Below, one piece after another: positions 22,441 to 30,248 of a DNA stretch of 64,000 nucleotides. Positions within the stretch are counted from its first letter, which is position 1, and every line of letters starts with the position of its first letter. Source of the stretch: Dactylosporangium sucinum (GTDB lineage: Bacteria; Actinomycetota; Actinomycetes; Mycobacteriales; Micromonosporaceae); assembly GCF_014647515.1 (NCBI RefSeq), contig NZ_BMPI01000009.1, forward strand, positions 62,001 through 126,000, given 5' to 3'. The notes beneath the pieces were generated by a model. The model was given only the letters and a program-made list of their open reading frames with translations. It ran no database searches and was not told the origin of the DNA. The position numbers were made by a program, and so were the translations under genes.

Positions 22441-24582
22441 GTGCACAGCAGCGTGTTCGACCTTCCCGACCGACTCGCCGCCAAGGCGGACCCGGCGCTG
22501 ACCGCCGCGGACGAGCGGCACTTCGCGGCCATCGCCGAGCGGCTCGACCAGGTGTCCGCCGAGCTGTCCGGGCGCCTCGACGCCGAGCGCAAGGCGCCCG
22601 CCGGCGTGGGCCAGCGGGCGCTGGACCGGGACCAGGAGGTCCGCCGGCTCTCCGCCCGCCTGCGCACCCTGCGCCGCTACAGCCTCGACCTGTGCCTCGG
22701 GCGCATGGTCGGCCCGGACGGCACCGACGGCACCGACGGCACCGAGCCCGTCTACGTCGGGCGGCTCGGCCTCACCGACGCCGCGGGCAAGCGGCTGCTC
22801 GTCGACTGGCGCTCGCCGGCCGCCGAGCCGTTCTTCGGCGCGACCCACGCGAACCCGATGGGCCTGGCCAGCCGCCGCCGGTACCGCTGGACCCGCGGCC
22901 GCGTCACCGACTACTGGGACGAGGTGTTCACCCCCGACGGCTTCGAGGGACACGCCGCGCTCGACGACCAGTCGGCGTTCATCGCCAGCCTGGGCGGCAC
23001 CCGCTCGGGCCGGATGCGCGACGTGCTCGGCACCATCCAGGCCGACCAGGACGCCATCATCCGGGCCGGCTCCCGCGGAGCGCTCGTCGTCGACGGCGGC
23101 CCCGGCACGGGCAAGACCGTCGTCGCGCTGCACCGCACGGCGTACCTCATCTACGCCGACCCGCGCCTCGACCACCGGCGCGGCGGGGTGCTGTTCGTCG
23201 GCCCGCACCAGCCGTACCTCGCCTACGTCGCCGACGTCCTGCCCAGCCTCGGCGAGGAGGGCGTGCAGACCTGCACCCTGCGGGACCTGGTCGCCGAGGG
23301 CGCCGCGGCTGGGCCGGAGCCCGACCCGGAGGTGGCCCGGCTGAAGTCGTCCGCCGACATGGTGCGCACCATCGAGGAGGCGGTCCGGTTCTACGAGCAG
23401 CCGCCGGCCAAGGCGATGACGATCGAGACCGAGTGGGACGACGTCCGGGTGAGCGCCGGCGACTGGGCCGAGGCGTTCGCGGCGGTGGAGCCCGGCACCC
23501 CGCACAACGAGGCGCGCGAGCAGATCTGGGAGGAGCTGCTGGCCATCCTGGGCGAGCGGTACGACGACACCGACGCCCTCGCCCGCAGCCGGGAGCTGCG
23601 CACCGCGTTCAACCGGGCCTGGCCGCTGCTGGAGGCGGCCGACCTCGTCGGGGACCTCTGGTCGGTCCCGGCCTACCTGCGCCGGTGCGCGCCCTGGCTG
23701 AGCCCCGACGAGGTGCTGCGGCTCCAGCGGCGCGACGCCCGGGCCTGGACGGTGGCCGACCTGCCGCTGCTCGACGCGGCCCGGCAGCGGCTCGGCGACC
23801 CGGAGACCGAGCGGCGCAACCGGCGCCGCGACGCGGCCGTCGCCGCCGAGCGCGAGCGCATGGGCCGGGTGGTCGACGACCTGATCGCGTCGGTCGACGA
23901 CGAGTACGGCGTCGGGCTGGTCACCATGCTGCGCGGCGAGGACTTCGAGGAGGCGCTGGTCGACGAGGCCGCGCTGCCCGGCGCCGACCCGGACCGGCTC
24001 GCCGGCCCGTTCGCGCACGTCGTCGTGGACGAGGCGCAGGAGCTGACCGACGCCGAGTGGCAGATGCTGCTGCGGCGCTGCCCGTCGCGGAGTTTCACGA
24101 TCGTCGGGGACCGGGCCCAGGCCCGGCACGGGTTCACCGAGTCGTGGGCGCAGCGGTTGGAGCGGGCCGGGTTCGACGCGATCGAGCTGGCCTCGCTGAC
24201 CGTCAACTACCGCACGCCGGCCGAGGTCATGGCGGAGGCGGAGCCGGTCATCCGGGCCGCCCTGCCGGACGCGAACGTGCCGACGTCGATCCGCACGGGC
24301 GGGCGGCCCGTGGTACACGGGAAGGCCTCGGAGCTCGACGGTCTCGTGGCTCGCTGGCTTACCGAGCACGCCGAGGGCGTCGCCTGTGTCATCGGCTCCC
24401 CCGAGTTCCGCTCGCAGGATCGGGTGCGGTCGCTGACCCCGGAGCTGTCGAAGGGGCTCGAATTCGACCTGGTGGTCCTCGTCGATCCGGAGAACTTCGG
24501 CGACGGCATCGAGGGCGCCGTCGATCGATATGTGGCGATGACGCGAGCAACACAACAGCTGGTCATGCTTAGGACCGCCTAA
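22441..24582 (+). CDS. helR: HelR-type RNA polymerase-associated helicase-like ATPase
   Basis: A 713-residue UvrD/HelD-like protein. Residues about 15-80 form the N-terminal coiled arm (ADERHFAAIAERLDQVSAEL) that HelD proteins insert into RNA polymerase. Walker A is GPGTGKTVVALHR at about 221, Walker B VVVDEAQELTDAEWQM near 530, and later motifs include VGDRAQARHGF, VNYRTPAEVM and KGLEFDLVVLV. HelR proteins dislodge RNA polymerase, including rifamycin-stalled enzyme, and give rifamycin tolerance. The RAE just upstream supports that assignment. The start is uncertain: GTG codons at 22384, 22435 and 22441 are in frame; 22441 fits the SSVFDLPDRLAAK beginning of the family. Close to 700 residues is normal. 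Confidence 0.88.
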   Translation: MHSSVFDLPDRLAAKADPALTAADERHFAAIAERLDQVSAELSGRLDAERKAPAGVGQRALDRDQEVRRLSARLRTLRRYSLDLCLGRMVGPDGTDGTDGTEPVYVGRLGLTDAAGKRLLVDWRSPAAEPFFGATHANPMGLASRRRYRWTRGRVTDYWDEVFTPDGFEGHAALDDQSAFIASLGGTRSGRMRDVLGTIQADQDAIIRAGSRGALVVDGGPGTGKTVVALHRTAYLIYADPRLDHRRGGVLFVGPHQPYLAYVADVLPSLGEEGVQTCTLRDLVAEGAAAGPEPDPEVARLKSSADMVRTIEEAVRFYEQPPAKAMTIETEWDDVRVSAGDWAEAFAAVEPGTPHNEAREQIWEELLAILGERYDDTDALARSRELRTAFNRAWPLLEAADLVGDLWSVPAYLRRCAPWLSPDEVLRLQRRDARAWTVADLPLLDAARQRLGDPETERRNRRRDAAVAAERERMGRVVDDLIASVDDEYGVGLVTMLRGEDFEEALVDEAALPGADPDRLAGPFAHVVVDEAQELTDAEWQMLLRRCPSRSFTIVGDRAQARHGFTESWAQRLERAGFDAIELASLTVNYRTPAEVMAEAEPVIRAALPDANVPTSIRTGGRPVVHGKASELDGLVARWLTEHAEGVACVIGSPEFRSQDRVRSLTPELSKGLEFDLVVLVDPENFGDGIEGAVDRYVAMTRATQQLVMLRTA

Positions 24583-24600
24583 CCTCACCCCTTACACGGC

Positions 24601-24622
24601 GTTCACCAACCGGCCACCTGAA
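24601..24622 (+). promoter_or_regulatory. PHO box upstream of phoX
   Basis: GTTCACCAACC (24601-24611) and GGCCACCTGAA (24612-24622) are adjacent 11-bp units similar to the PhoP direct-repeat unit of streptomycetes (G-K-T-C-A-Y-Y-Y-R-S-G); I count 9 and 8 matches. They end 40 bases before the phosphatase start, a normal position for PhoP activation under phosphate limitation. Confidence 0.55.
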
Positions 24623-24662
24623 CACCCTGGCACGCCATCGAGCGCGGCGAAATCGTTCGACC

Positions 24663-26153
24663 GTGACAGTTTCTCGTCGTCAGATCATCAAGGGCAGCAC
24701 CGCCGCCGGCGTCGGGCTCACCGTCGCCGGCGTCCTGCCGACCCTCGCCGAGCCGGCCGCCGCCCACGAGCAGCGCCCGTCGTCCGGCGGCCGTCCCTTC
24801 CCGCCCCTGCAGGACGACCCGAACGGCATCCTCGCGCTGCCCGCCGGGTTCTCCTACAAGATCGTCACCCGTGAGGGCGTCACCGACATGTCGGGCGGCC
24901 AGGGCAAGACGCCCGGCCTCCACGACGGCACCGGCGTCGTCGGCTCGGGCCACAACCGGTTGACCATCATCCAGAACCACGAGCTGACCCCGTTCATGAC
25001 CACGTACGGCGTGCCGCACATCGCGGGCACCGTCTACGACCCGGGCGCGGCCAACGCCGGGGGCTGCACGGTCATCACGACCGACGGCAACGGCAAGCTG
25101 ATCTCGGAGTGGGTCGGCATCGCCGGCACGGTCCGCAACTGCGCCGGTGGCGTGACCCCGTGGGGCACCTGGCTGACCTGCGAGGAGACCACGATCAACG
25201 CGGGCGCCACGTGGTCCGCGGGCGGCCGGACCGGCACCTACGAGAAGGCCCACGGCTACGTCTTCGAGGTCTTCCCGCGTGACTCGGCGCACCAGCTGCC
25301 GAAGCCGATCAAGGCGTTCGGGCGGTACGACCACGAGGCCCTCGCGGTCGAGCCGAACCTGCGCCACGTGTACCTCTCGGAGGACGCGAGCGGCCCGAAC
25401 GGCCTGTTCTACCGCTGGACCGCGCCCCGCGGCGGCAAGCTGGGCCCGGGCGCCGCGACCACGCTCGCCGACGACGCCGGCGTGCTCGAGGCGATGCAGA
25501 TCCGCATGGATGACGGCAGCATCCTGCCCGACGTCGCCTACCTCACCTCGGCACAGCTGGGCCGCCCGTTCAAGGTCACCTGGATCGCGGTGCCCGAGCG
25601 CGACGCGAAGACGCAGAGCGTGCGCAGCCAGTTCACCGACGGCACCGTCACGCGGGGCAAGAAGTTCGAGGGCGTGTGGAGCACCGGCAAGGGCTGCTAC
25701 ATCGTCAACAGCTTCGCCTTCGGCTCGAGCGACCTGCCGGCCGACGCCACCAAGCACGACGGCATGGTCTGGTACTACGACTACAGCGACGAGACCATCA
25801 CGCTCGTCACGTACTTCCCGCACAACCCGGCCGCCGAGGGCGAGGGCGCGTCGCCGAGGTACGCCGACCTGACGTTCGACGGGCCGGACAACGTGACCGT
25901 CACGCCGTGGGGCACGCTGGTGCTGGCCGAGGACGGCGTGCGCGCCTCCCACGTGCTCAGCTCGGTGCCGGGCGGCCCGACGTACGCCATCGCCCGCAAC
26001 ATGCTCAGCAACGGCACGTCGAGCGGCTTCCCGACGTACTCCGAGTTCACCGGCCCGACCTTCTCGCCCGACGGCAAGGTCCTGTTCGTGAACATCCAGA
26101 CCCCGGGCATCACGCTCGCGATCACCGGGCCCTGGCAGAAGTACCTCGACTAG
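24663..26153 (+). CDS. phoX: PhoX-family alkaline phosphatase, Tat-exported
   Basis: A 496-residue DUF839/PhoX phosphatase. The N-terminus SRRQIIKGSTAAGVGLTVAG is a twin-arginine signal ending near AAAH. Family motifs include PAGFSYKIVT, SGHNRLTIIQNHEL, GGVTPWGTWLTCEET (with the iron-ligand Cys and Glu), DHEALAVEPNLRHVYLSEDA and FDGPDNVTVTPWGTLVLAEDG. PhoX enzymes use an iron-calcium centre, hence folded export by Tat. They release phosphate from organic esters outside the cell. The GTG start has no Shine-Dalgarno, but the Tat signal fixes it within a few codons. A PHO box lies upstream and a hairpin follows the stop. Confidence 0.9.
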   Translation: MTVSRRQIIKGSTAAGVGLTVAGVLPTLAEPAAAHEQRPSSGGRPFPPLQDDPNGILALPAGFSYKIVTREGVTDMSGGQGKTPGLHDGTGVVGSGHNRLTIIQNHELTPFMTTYGVPHIAGTVYDPGAANAGGCTVITTDGNGKLISEWVGIAGTVRNCAGGVTPWGTWLTCEETTINAGATWSAGGRTGTYEKAHGYVFEVFPRDSAHQLPKPIKAFGRYDHEALAVEPNLRHVYLSEDASGPNGLFYRWTAPRGGKLGPGAATTLADDAGVLEAMQIRMDDGSILPDVAYLTSAQLGRPFKVTWIAVPERDAKTQSVRSQFTDGTVTRGKKFEGVWSTGKGCYIVNSFAFGSSDLPADATKHDGMVWYYDYSDETITLVTYFPHNPAAEGEGASPRYADLTFDGPDNVTVTPWGTLVLAEDGVRASHVLSSVPGGPTYAIARNMLSNGTSSGFPTYSEFTGPTFSPDGKVLFVNIQTPGITLAITGPWQKYLD

Positions 26154-26154
26154 T

Positions 26155-26492
26155 TCCGCCGGACAGGGCCCCGGCGGCGAGCCGGGGTCCTCCTGGTACG
26201 CCGCGGCGGACTCGGCCATCCGCCCCCGCGCGACGAGCAGCCGGGCGTGCAGCCGCGGTCCGGTCGGCCGGTGCAGAAGCTGGTCCACAGTGGACAGGGC
26301 GACGAGCGCAGGGAGGTCGACGGCGGCCGCTCCCGCTGCGCCGCGTCCACCACCGCCGCACCGCCTGGGTCGGCGCGGCGGGGGTGTCGACGAGGACGAC
26401 CTCCCGCTCGTACCAGTCCACGGCGGTCACCCCGGGCAGCGTCGCGAGGTGCTCGACGAGCTCGGCGGACAGTATGCGCGGGTCACGGTTAG
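26155..26492 (-). pseudogene. Frameshifted remnant of an unidentified gene
   Basis: Two good-looking peptide stretches lie in different minus-strand frames. The first (about 26492 to 26340) reads LSAELVEHLATLPGVTAVDW and continues YEREVVLVDTPAAPTQAV. The second (about 26320 to 26155) includes ALVALSTVDQLLHRPTGPRL and ARGRMAESAAAYQEDPG, like a TPR-type helix end. No single frame joins them and no start or ribosome site is seen, so I infer decay with at least one frameshift. The family is not recognised. Confidence 0.4.
26166..26190 (+). terminator. Hairpin after phoX
   Basis: GGGCCCCGGC, loop GGCGA, then GCCGGGGTCC gives a 10-bp stem with one G-T pair, 12 bases past the phoX stop and followed by TCCTCCT. 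Confidence 0.6.
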
Positions 26493-26582
26493 GGCAGTGC
26501 CGTCATGTGGCGGGTTCCGAACCGCGGGGGATCCCCCTATGGTGGCCCTGAGGGTGAACACTCGGTGACGAGAGGCGGTTCC

Positions 26583-26906
26583 ATGCGTGCCCAGTCCCTC
26601 GATGTCCGTACCACTCCTGACGGCAGCGTGATCATCCATCCCTGGGGCATCGTCGGCGAGGACCGCGCCGCCGAGCTGCGCCAGCTGATCCTCCGCACGG
26701 TCCGCCACGTCCGCCCGCTTCGGCTCGTCTTCGACCTCACCGACGTCGGTGCCATCGACCCGATCAACGTCGGCACCCTCGCGGCCGCCTGCACCCTGGG
26801 CGACGACCACGAGGTCCCCGTCTTCGTCGACAACCCCCAGCCCGACCTGGCCGACCTCCTCTGCTCGGCCGGCGTGCCGCCGCAGAAGCTGCGCTACGTC
26901 TCCTGA
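26583..26906 (+). CDS. STAS-domain protein
   Basis: A 107-residue single-domain protein. RLVFDLTDVGAIDPINVGTLAAA is split here as RLVFDLTDVGAID and PINVGTLAAA; it fits the central strand-helix of SpoIIAA-like STAS domains. The usual phosphorylated Ser/Thr after the Asp is replaced by a Pro-Ile-Asn stretch, so classic anti-sigma-antagonist phosphoswitching is doubtful. ATG 26583 has GAGAGG seven bases upstream. The 15-base gap to the next frame suggests an operon with the two small genes that follow. No anti-sigma kinase is nearby. Confidence 0.7.
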   Translation: MRAQSLDVRTTPDGSVIIHPWGIVGEDRAAELRQLILRTVRHVRPLRLVFDLTDVGAIDPINVGTLAAACTLGDDHEVPVFVDNPQPDLADLLCSAGVPPQKLRYVS

Positions 26907-26920
26907 GTCTCCCCCTAGCC

Positions 26921-27205
26921 GTGCCCCGCCCGTACCGCGCCCTCGCCCTGCTGCTCGCCGCCGCGGCGGTGGTGCGGTCGGTCGCGACCGGCTTCTTCGT
27001 CGGTGCTCTCCACCGCTGGATCGCGACCGAGGGCGCGGTGGGCGTGGCCAACCGCTCGGCGCTGCGCGCAGTGCCCGGCGAGGGCCCGGTCACCGCGCTC
27101 GACCGGATGGTCCTCGCGAGCGCCGAGCACTGGTTGTCGGGGGGCGCCGCGCTCCAGCTGACGGGCTTCGCGGTGCTCGCGGCGCTGCTGTGGCTCCCTT
27201 CGTGA
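26921..27205 (+). CDS. Small two-helix membrane protein
   Basis: A 94-residue protein with a hydrophobic N-terminal helix (RALALLLAAAAVVRSVATGFF) and a second one at the C-terminus (QLTGFAVLAALLWLPS), flanking a soluble loop. I do not recognise a family. The GTG start lacks a ribosome binding site, 14 bases after the STAS stop. The last bases overlap the next gene's start as GTGA, which supports translation as part of a coupled operon. Confidence 0.5.
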   Translation: MPRPYRALALLLAAAAVVRSVATGFFVGALHRWIATEGAVGVANRSALRAVPGEGPVTALDRMVLASAEHWLSGGAALQLTGFAVLAALLWLPS

Positions 27206-27630
27206 GCGAGCGCCGGTACCGCGACCCGGGCCTGCGGCTGTCCGACCTGGCCGGCCACGACATCGACGTGGTATGCCCCCGCTGCTCGGCGCACGCGCTG
27301 GTGACCCCGACCCCGCGCCGCCTCACCTGCCGGCACTGCGCCTACACGGCCACCTGGCGCCCGTCACCGCGCGGCACGGTCTGGGGCCGCCCGGTCGACC
27401 CGTACTTCGCCCGCCCGCTCTGGCTGCGCACCCGCTGGCGCAGCCATGTCGTCTGGGCCCTCAACCGCCACCACCTGGACATCCTGCGCGACTATGCGAC
27501 CGCGACACTGCGCGAGCGCGGCCCCGGCGGCAACACGACCATGATTTCGCGGCTGCCGGGCTGGTTCAAGGCCGCGAAGCGCCGCAAGGACATGCTCGTC
27601 GCGCTGTCCCGCCTGTACGACCGCCTCTGA
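27202..27630 (+). CDS. Zinc-ribbon-like protein of unknown function
   Basis: A 142-residue soluble protein beginning SERRYRDPGLRLSDLAGHDI. Two pairs of cysteines, VVCPRCSAHALV and LTCRHCAYTATW, form a probable zinc ribbon at about residues 25-50. The rest has GRPVDPYFARPLWLRTRWRS and a helical end with TMISRLPGWFKAAKRRKDML. Similar actinobacterial proteins are annotated only as TFIIB-type zinc-ribbon proteins. I chose GTG 27202 because it overlaps the preceding stop by GTGA; a GTG four codons earlier is an alternative. A nucleic-acid role is a guess based on the ribbon and basic tail. Confidence 0.7.
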   Translation: MSERRYRDPGLRLSDLAGHDIDVVCPRCSAHALVTPTPRRLTCRHCAYTATWRPSPRGTVWGRPVDPYFARPLWLRTRWRSHVVWALNRHHLDILRDYATATLRERGPGGNTTMISRLPGWFKAAKRRKDMLVALSRLYDRL

Positions 27631-27655
27631 CCGCCCTCGGGTCGTGGGAGACTGG

Positions 27656-27748
27656 GTGCCCCGACGGACGACCCGCGCGTGGACCGCCGCGGTCGAGGCG
27701 TCCCCGGGCAAGGTCGAGCGCCTGCCGGTCGTCACGGCCTGGCGATGA
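27656..27748 (+). CDS. Possible 30-residue small protein
   Basis: GTG 27656 lies five bases after GGGAG and opens 30 codons to a TGA at 27746. The peptide contains TAAVEASPGKVERLPVVTAW, ordinary in composition. It sits in the gap before the DUF4240 gene. It could be a small protein, a leader, or chance. Confidence 0.25.
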   Translation: MPRRTTRAWTAAVEASPGKVERLPVVTAWR

Positions 27749-27764
27749 GCGACACTGGTCGACC

Positions 27765-28310
27765 GTGGACACCAGTGACGTGTGGCGCCTGGTCGACCAG
27801 GCGCGCCAGGAGTTGGCCGAGACGGCCGACGCCGGCGAGGTCGCCGAGCGGATGAGTGCGCTGCTGGCCCGGCGCGACCCGGCCGAGATCGTCGCCTTCG
27901 CCCAGCCCCTGTGGGACCTGCTCATCCAGTCGTACCGTGCCGACCTGTGGGCCGCCGCCTACCTGATCAACGCAGGCGCCTCCGACGACGGCTTCGACTA
28001 CTTCCGCGGCTGGCTGGTGGCGCAGGGCCGGACCGTGTACGAACAGGTCCTGGCCGACCCGGACCGCCTGGCCGGCAACCCGGTCGTCCGGCGGGCCGCC
28101 GCGGACGACGAGGAACTGGAGTGCGGGGAGATCCTCGGCGTCGCCTGGGACGCACACCTGGCCGCGACGGGCCGCGAGCTGCCCCCGGGCGCCTTCACGA
28201 TCCGCTACCCCGCGCTGGACCCGGCGTGGGACTTCGACTTCGACGACGGAGCCGAGATGCGCCGCCGCCTCCCCCGGCTCGCCGAGCTCTACGACGGGCC
28301 GGCCGAGTAG
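27765..28310 (+). CDS. DUF4240-domain protein
   Basis: A 181-residue soluble protein. DTSDVWRLVDQARQE at the start, then AYLINAGASDDGFDYFRGWL and VAQGRTVYEQVLADPDRL, is the standard DUF4240 pattern, often seen in streptomycetes and other actinobacteria. The C-terminus is acidic (PAWDFDFDDGAEMRRRLPRL). The role is unknown; some relatives sit in polymorphic toxin or immunity loci, but none is adjacent here. GTG 27765 is the only start compatible with the family N-terminus and has no clear Shine-Dalgarno. Confidence 0.85.
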   Translation: MDTSDVWRLVDQARQELAETADAGEVAERMSALLARRDPAEIVAFAQPLWDLLIQSYRADLWAAAYLINAGASDDGFDYFRGWLVAQGRTVYEQVLADPDRLAGNPVVRRAAADDEELECGEILGVAWDAHLAATGRELPPGAFTIRYPALDPAWDFDFDDGAEMRRRLPRLAELYDGPAE

Positions 28311-28329
28311 GTCACCACGGCCAGGCGGC

Positions 28330-29061
28330 TCACGCCAGCACCAGGAGGTCGAGCGCGTCGACCGCCGGGCCGTGCGTCGTCTCGGCGGCCGCCCGCAGCC
28401 GGGCCACGCCCGCCGCGTACGCCTCGTCGCTGATGAGCTGCAGCGGCGTGTGGGCCTCGCGGCGCAGGCCGGTCGCGAGGTCCGCCAGCGACGGCGCGGT
28501 GACCTGCGGTACCGGCGCGAAATCCGTGGTCGTGAAACCGGCGGTGGCGAAGGCCTCCTCGACGCGGGCGACGCTCGGGTACCGGTCGAGCACCGCGACG
28601 GCCTCGGGGAAGTACCGGAACAGGCCGATCCCGTCGGGGCGCCCGGCGAACGCCGAGCGGATGAGCACCGGCCCGCCCGGCGCCAGGACCCGGCGGATCT
28701 CCCGGGCGGCGGCCGCCAGGTCGGGGATGTGGTGGACGACGGTGGAGAGCCAGACGGCGTCGACGCTCGCATCGGCCAGCGGGATGCTCGCGGCGTCGCC
28801 GGCGAGCACCGGCTCGAACACCGCCCGCTCACGCATCGCCGCGGACGGCTCGACCGCGACCACCTCGACGCCGGGCCACCACTCGCGGAACGCGCGGGTC
28901 CAGCTGCCGGTGCCGCAGCCGAGGTCGAGCAGGCGCAGCCCGGGGCGCGGGTCGAGGTACCGGAGGATCGCCCCCCGCCAGGCGCCGAGCGCGTCGTCGC
29001 CGAGATGCCGGTTCGCCGCGAACGCCGCCGCATCCACGCCGTTGTATGCGATCAGCCCCAT
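28330..29061 (-). CDS. SAM-dependent class I methyltransferase
   Basis: A 243-residue methyltransferase. LRLLDLGCGTGSWTRAF is motif I (SAM binding), VVAVEPSAAM is motif II with the acidic residue for the ribose, AGDAASIPLADASVDAVWL holds motif III, and IRRVLAPGGPVLIRSAF is the post-motif strand. It resembles Methyltransf_11 small-molecule enzymes. The substrate is unknown. ATG 29061 (GLIAYNGVDAAAFAANRHLG) fits the family start; the longer upstream frame overlaps the divergent isochorismatase gene's coding region. Only 60 bases separate the two divergent starts. Confidence 0.85.
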   Translation of the reverse strand: MGLIAYNGVDAAAFAANRHLGDDALGAWRGAILRYLDPRPGLRLLDLGCGTGSWTRAFREWWPGVEVVAVEPSAAMRERAVFEPVLAGDAASIPLADASVDAVWLSTVVHHIPDLAAAAREIRRVLAPGGPVLIRSAFAGRPDGIGLFRYFPEAVAVLDRYPSVARVEEAFATAGFTTTDFAPVPQVTAPSLADLATGLRREAHTPLQLISDEAYAAGVARLRAAAETTHGPAVDALDLLVLA

Positions 29062-29121
29062 GAGGTGACCCAACCCGCCCCGCCCGGCGGAGGGCAAGCG
29101 AAAGTGCCTAGGCTCACGTGC

Positions 29122-29637
29122 ATGGCATTTGCGGCGGAACGGGCAGCGCTCATCGCGGTGGATCTCATGCCGCGCATCGTCGAGCAGGACATGGGCCCGC
29201 ACCGGGGCGCCGACGTGGTCGAACGGACCGTCCGCCTCGCCGAGGCCTTCCGGCGGGCCGGCGGCACCGTCGTGCTGGTCCGGGTGGAGCGCCCCAACGT
29301 CGCCGAGCAGCCGCCCGGCAGCGGCTTCGTGCCGGAGCTCGAGCCGCGCGTGGGCGACGTCGTCGTGGTGAAGCGGACCATCGGGGCGTTCCACGGCACC
29401 GGCCTGGCCGACCGCCTGCGGGAGCGCGGGATCGACACGGTCGTCATGACCGGCATCGCCACGACGATGGGCGTCGAGTCGACCGCGCGGGCCGCCGCCG
29501 ACCACGGCTTCGAGGTGCTGTTCGTCGCCGACGCCATGAGCGGCATGACCGCCGCAGAGCACGAGCACGCCCTGTCGGTGGTCTTCCCACGCTTCGGCGA
29601 CGTCCTCGACACCGACCGGGTCCTCGCGCTGGTGTAG
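29122..29637 (+). CDS. Isochorismatase-family hydrolase without the catalytic cysteine
   Basis: A 171-residue alpha-beta-alpha protein. The triad positions show Asp in ALIAVDLMPRI and Lys in VVVVKRTIGAF. At the third position GIATTMGVESTARAA has Gly where nicotinamidase-type enzymes carry Cys. True isochorismatases such as EntB and PhzD also lack that Cys, so a vinyl-ether hydrolase or a non-amidase activity is more likely. ATG 29122 lies seven bases after TAGGCT (29109-29114), a -10 box, so the mRNA should be leaderless. It shares a short upstream region with a divergent methyltransferase and converges on a TetR gene. Confidence 0.82.
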   Translation: MAFAAERAALIAVDLMPRIVEQDMGPHRGADVVERTVRLAEAFRRAGGTVVLVRVERPNVAEQPPGSGFVPELEPRVGDVVVVKRTIGAFHGTGLADRLRERGIDTVVMTGIATTMGVESTARAAADHGFEVLFVADAMSGMTAAEHEHALSVVFPRFGDVLDTDRVLALV

Positions 29638-29647
29638 CGCGGTTCGT

Positions 29648-30187
29648 CTATCGGAAGTCGCGCACGACCAGCTCGACCAGGTCCTCGACGTCGACCATCG
29701 GCTCGCCGGTCATGCCCAGCCGGTGCAGCAGCGTGCCGACGACGACGTCGATGACGAACAGGACCCGCCGCTCGGGCTCACCCAGGACCTCCTGCAGCGC
29801 GATGCGGTACGGGTCCTGCAGCTGCGTCGACAGGATGTGCCGCAGCTCGGGGTCGTTGACGGCGTCGGTGAACACGCCCGCGAAGGCCGCGCCGATGCCG
29901 GGCTCGCCGATCTTCCCAGCGATCCAGCGGATCGCCGACGCGACGATCTCGGCCCGGTCCGCGCCCTCCAGCGGCGCCGGGCCGAACGCGTCGACCAGGC
30001 AGGCCGTGATCAGCGCACCCTTTGACGGCCAGCGGCGGTAGATCGTCGTCTTCGCGATGCCCGCCGCGGCCGCGATGCGGTCGACCGTCGCCCGCGTGTA
30101 GCCGAGCTCGTGGACCGTGCGCAGCGTCGCCGCGAACACCGTGTCGTCGATCCCGGAGCGCGGGCGGCCGGGCGGTCTCGTGGACAT
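29648..30187 (-). CDS. TetR-family repressor
   Basis: A 179-residue regulator. The helix-turn-helix lies at about 15-60 (LGYTRATVDRIAAAAGIAKT, then TIYRRWPSKGALI). The C-terminal ligand domain resembles the TetR_C_11/AcrR-like group, with a helix containing FAGVFTDAVNDPELRHIL. ATG 30187 follows a minus-strand TATTCT by six bases, another leaderless arrangement; the GTG two codons earlier is less likely. It is divergent from the esterase gene, and a 32-bp dyad lies between them, so it probably controls both. The ligand is unknown. Confidence 0.88.
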   Translation of the reverse strand: MSTRPPGRPRSGIDDTVFAATLRTVHELGYTRATVDRIAAAAGIAKTTIYRRWPSKGALITACLVDAFGPAPLEGADRAEIVASAIRWIAGKIGEPGIGAAFAGVFTDAVNDPELRHILSTQLQDPYRIALQEVLGEPERRVLFVIDVVVGTLLHRLGMTGEPMVDVEDLVELVVRDFR

Positions 30188-30200
30188 GCCCACAGAATAC

Positions 30201-30232
30201 CGCTACCTTTGGTATCGATACTTGAAGTAGCG
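30201..30232. promoter_or_regulatory. Palindromic operator between tetR and the esterase gene
   Basis: A 32-bp dyad with a perfect 10-bp centre GTATCGATAC (30212-30221) and outer arms CGCTAC and GTAGCG. It lies directly upstream of both divergent starts, the place where a TetR dimer (or dimer pair) would repress both. Confidence 0.6.
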
Positions 30233-30248
30233 TAATTGAGGGGGAGTC

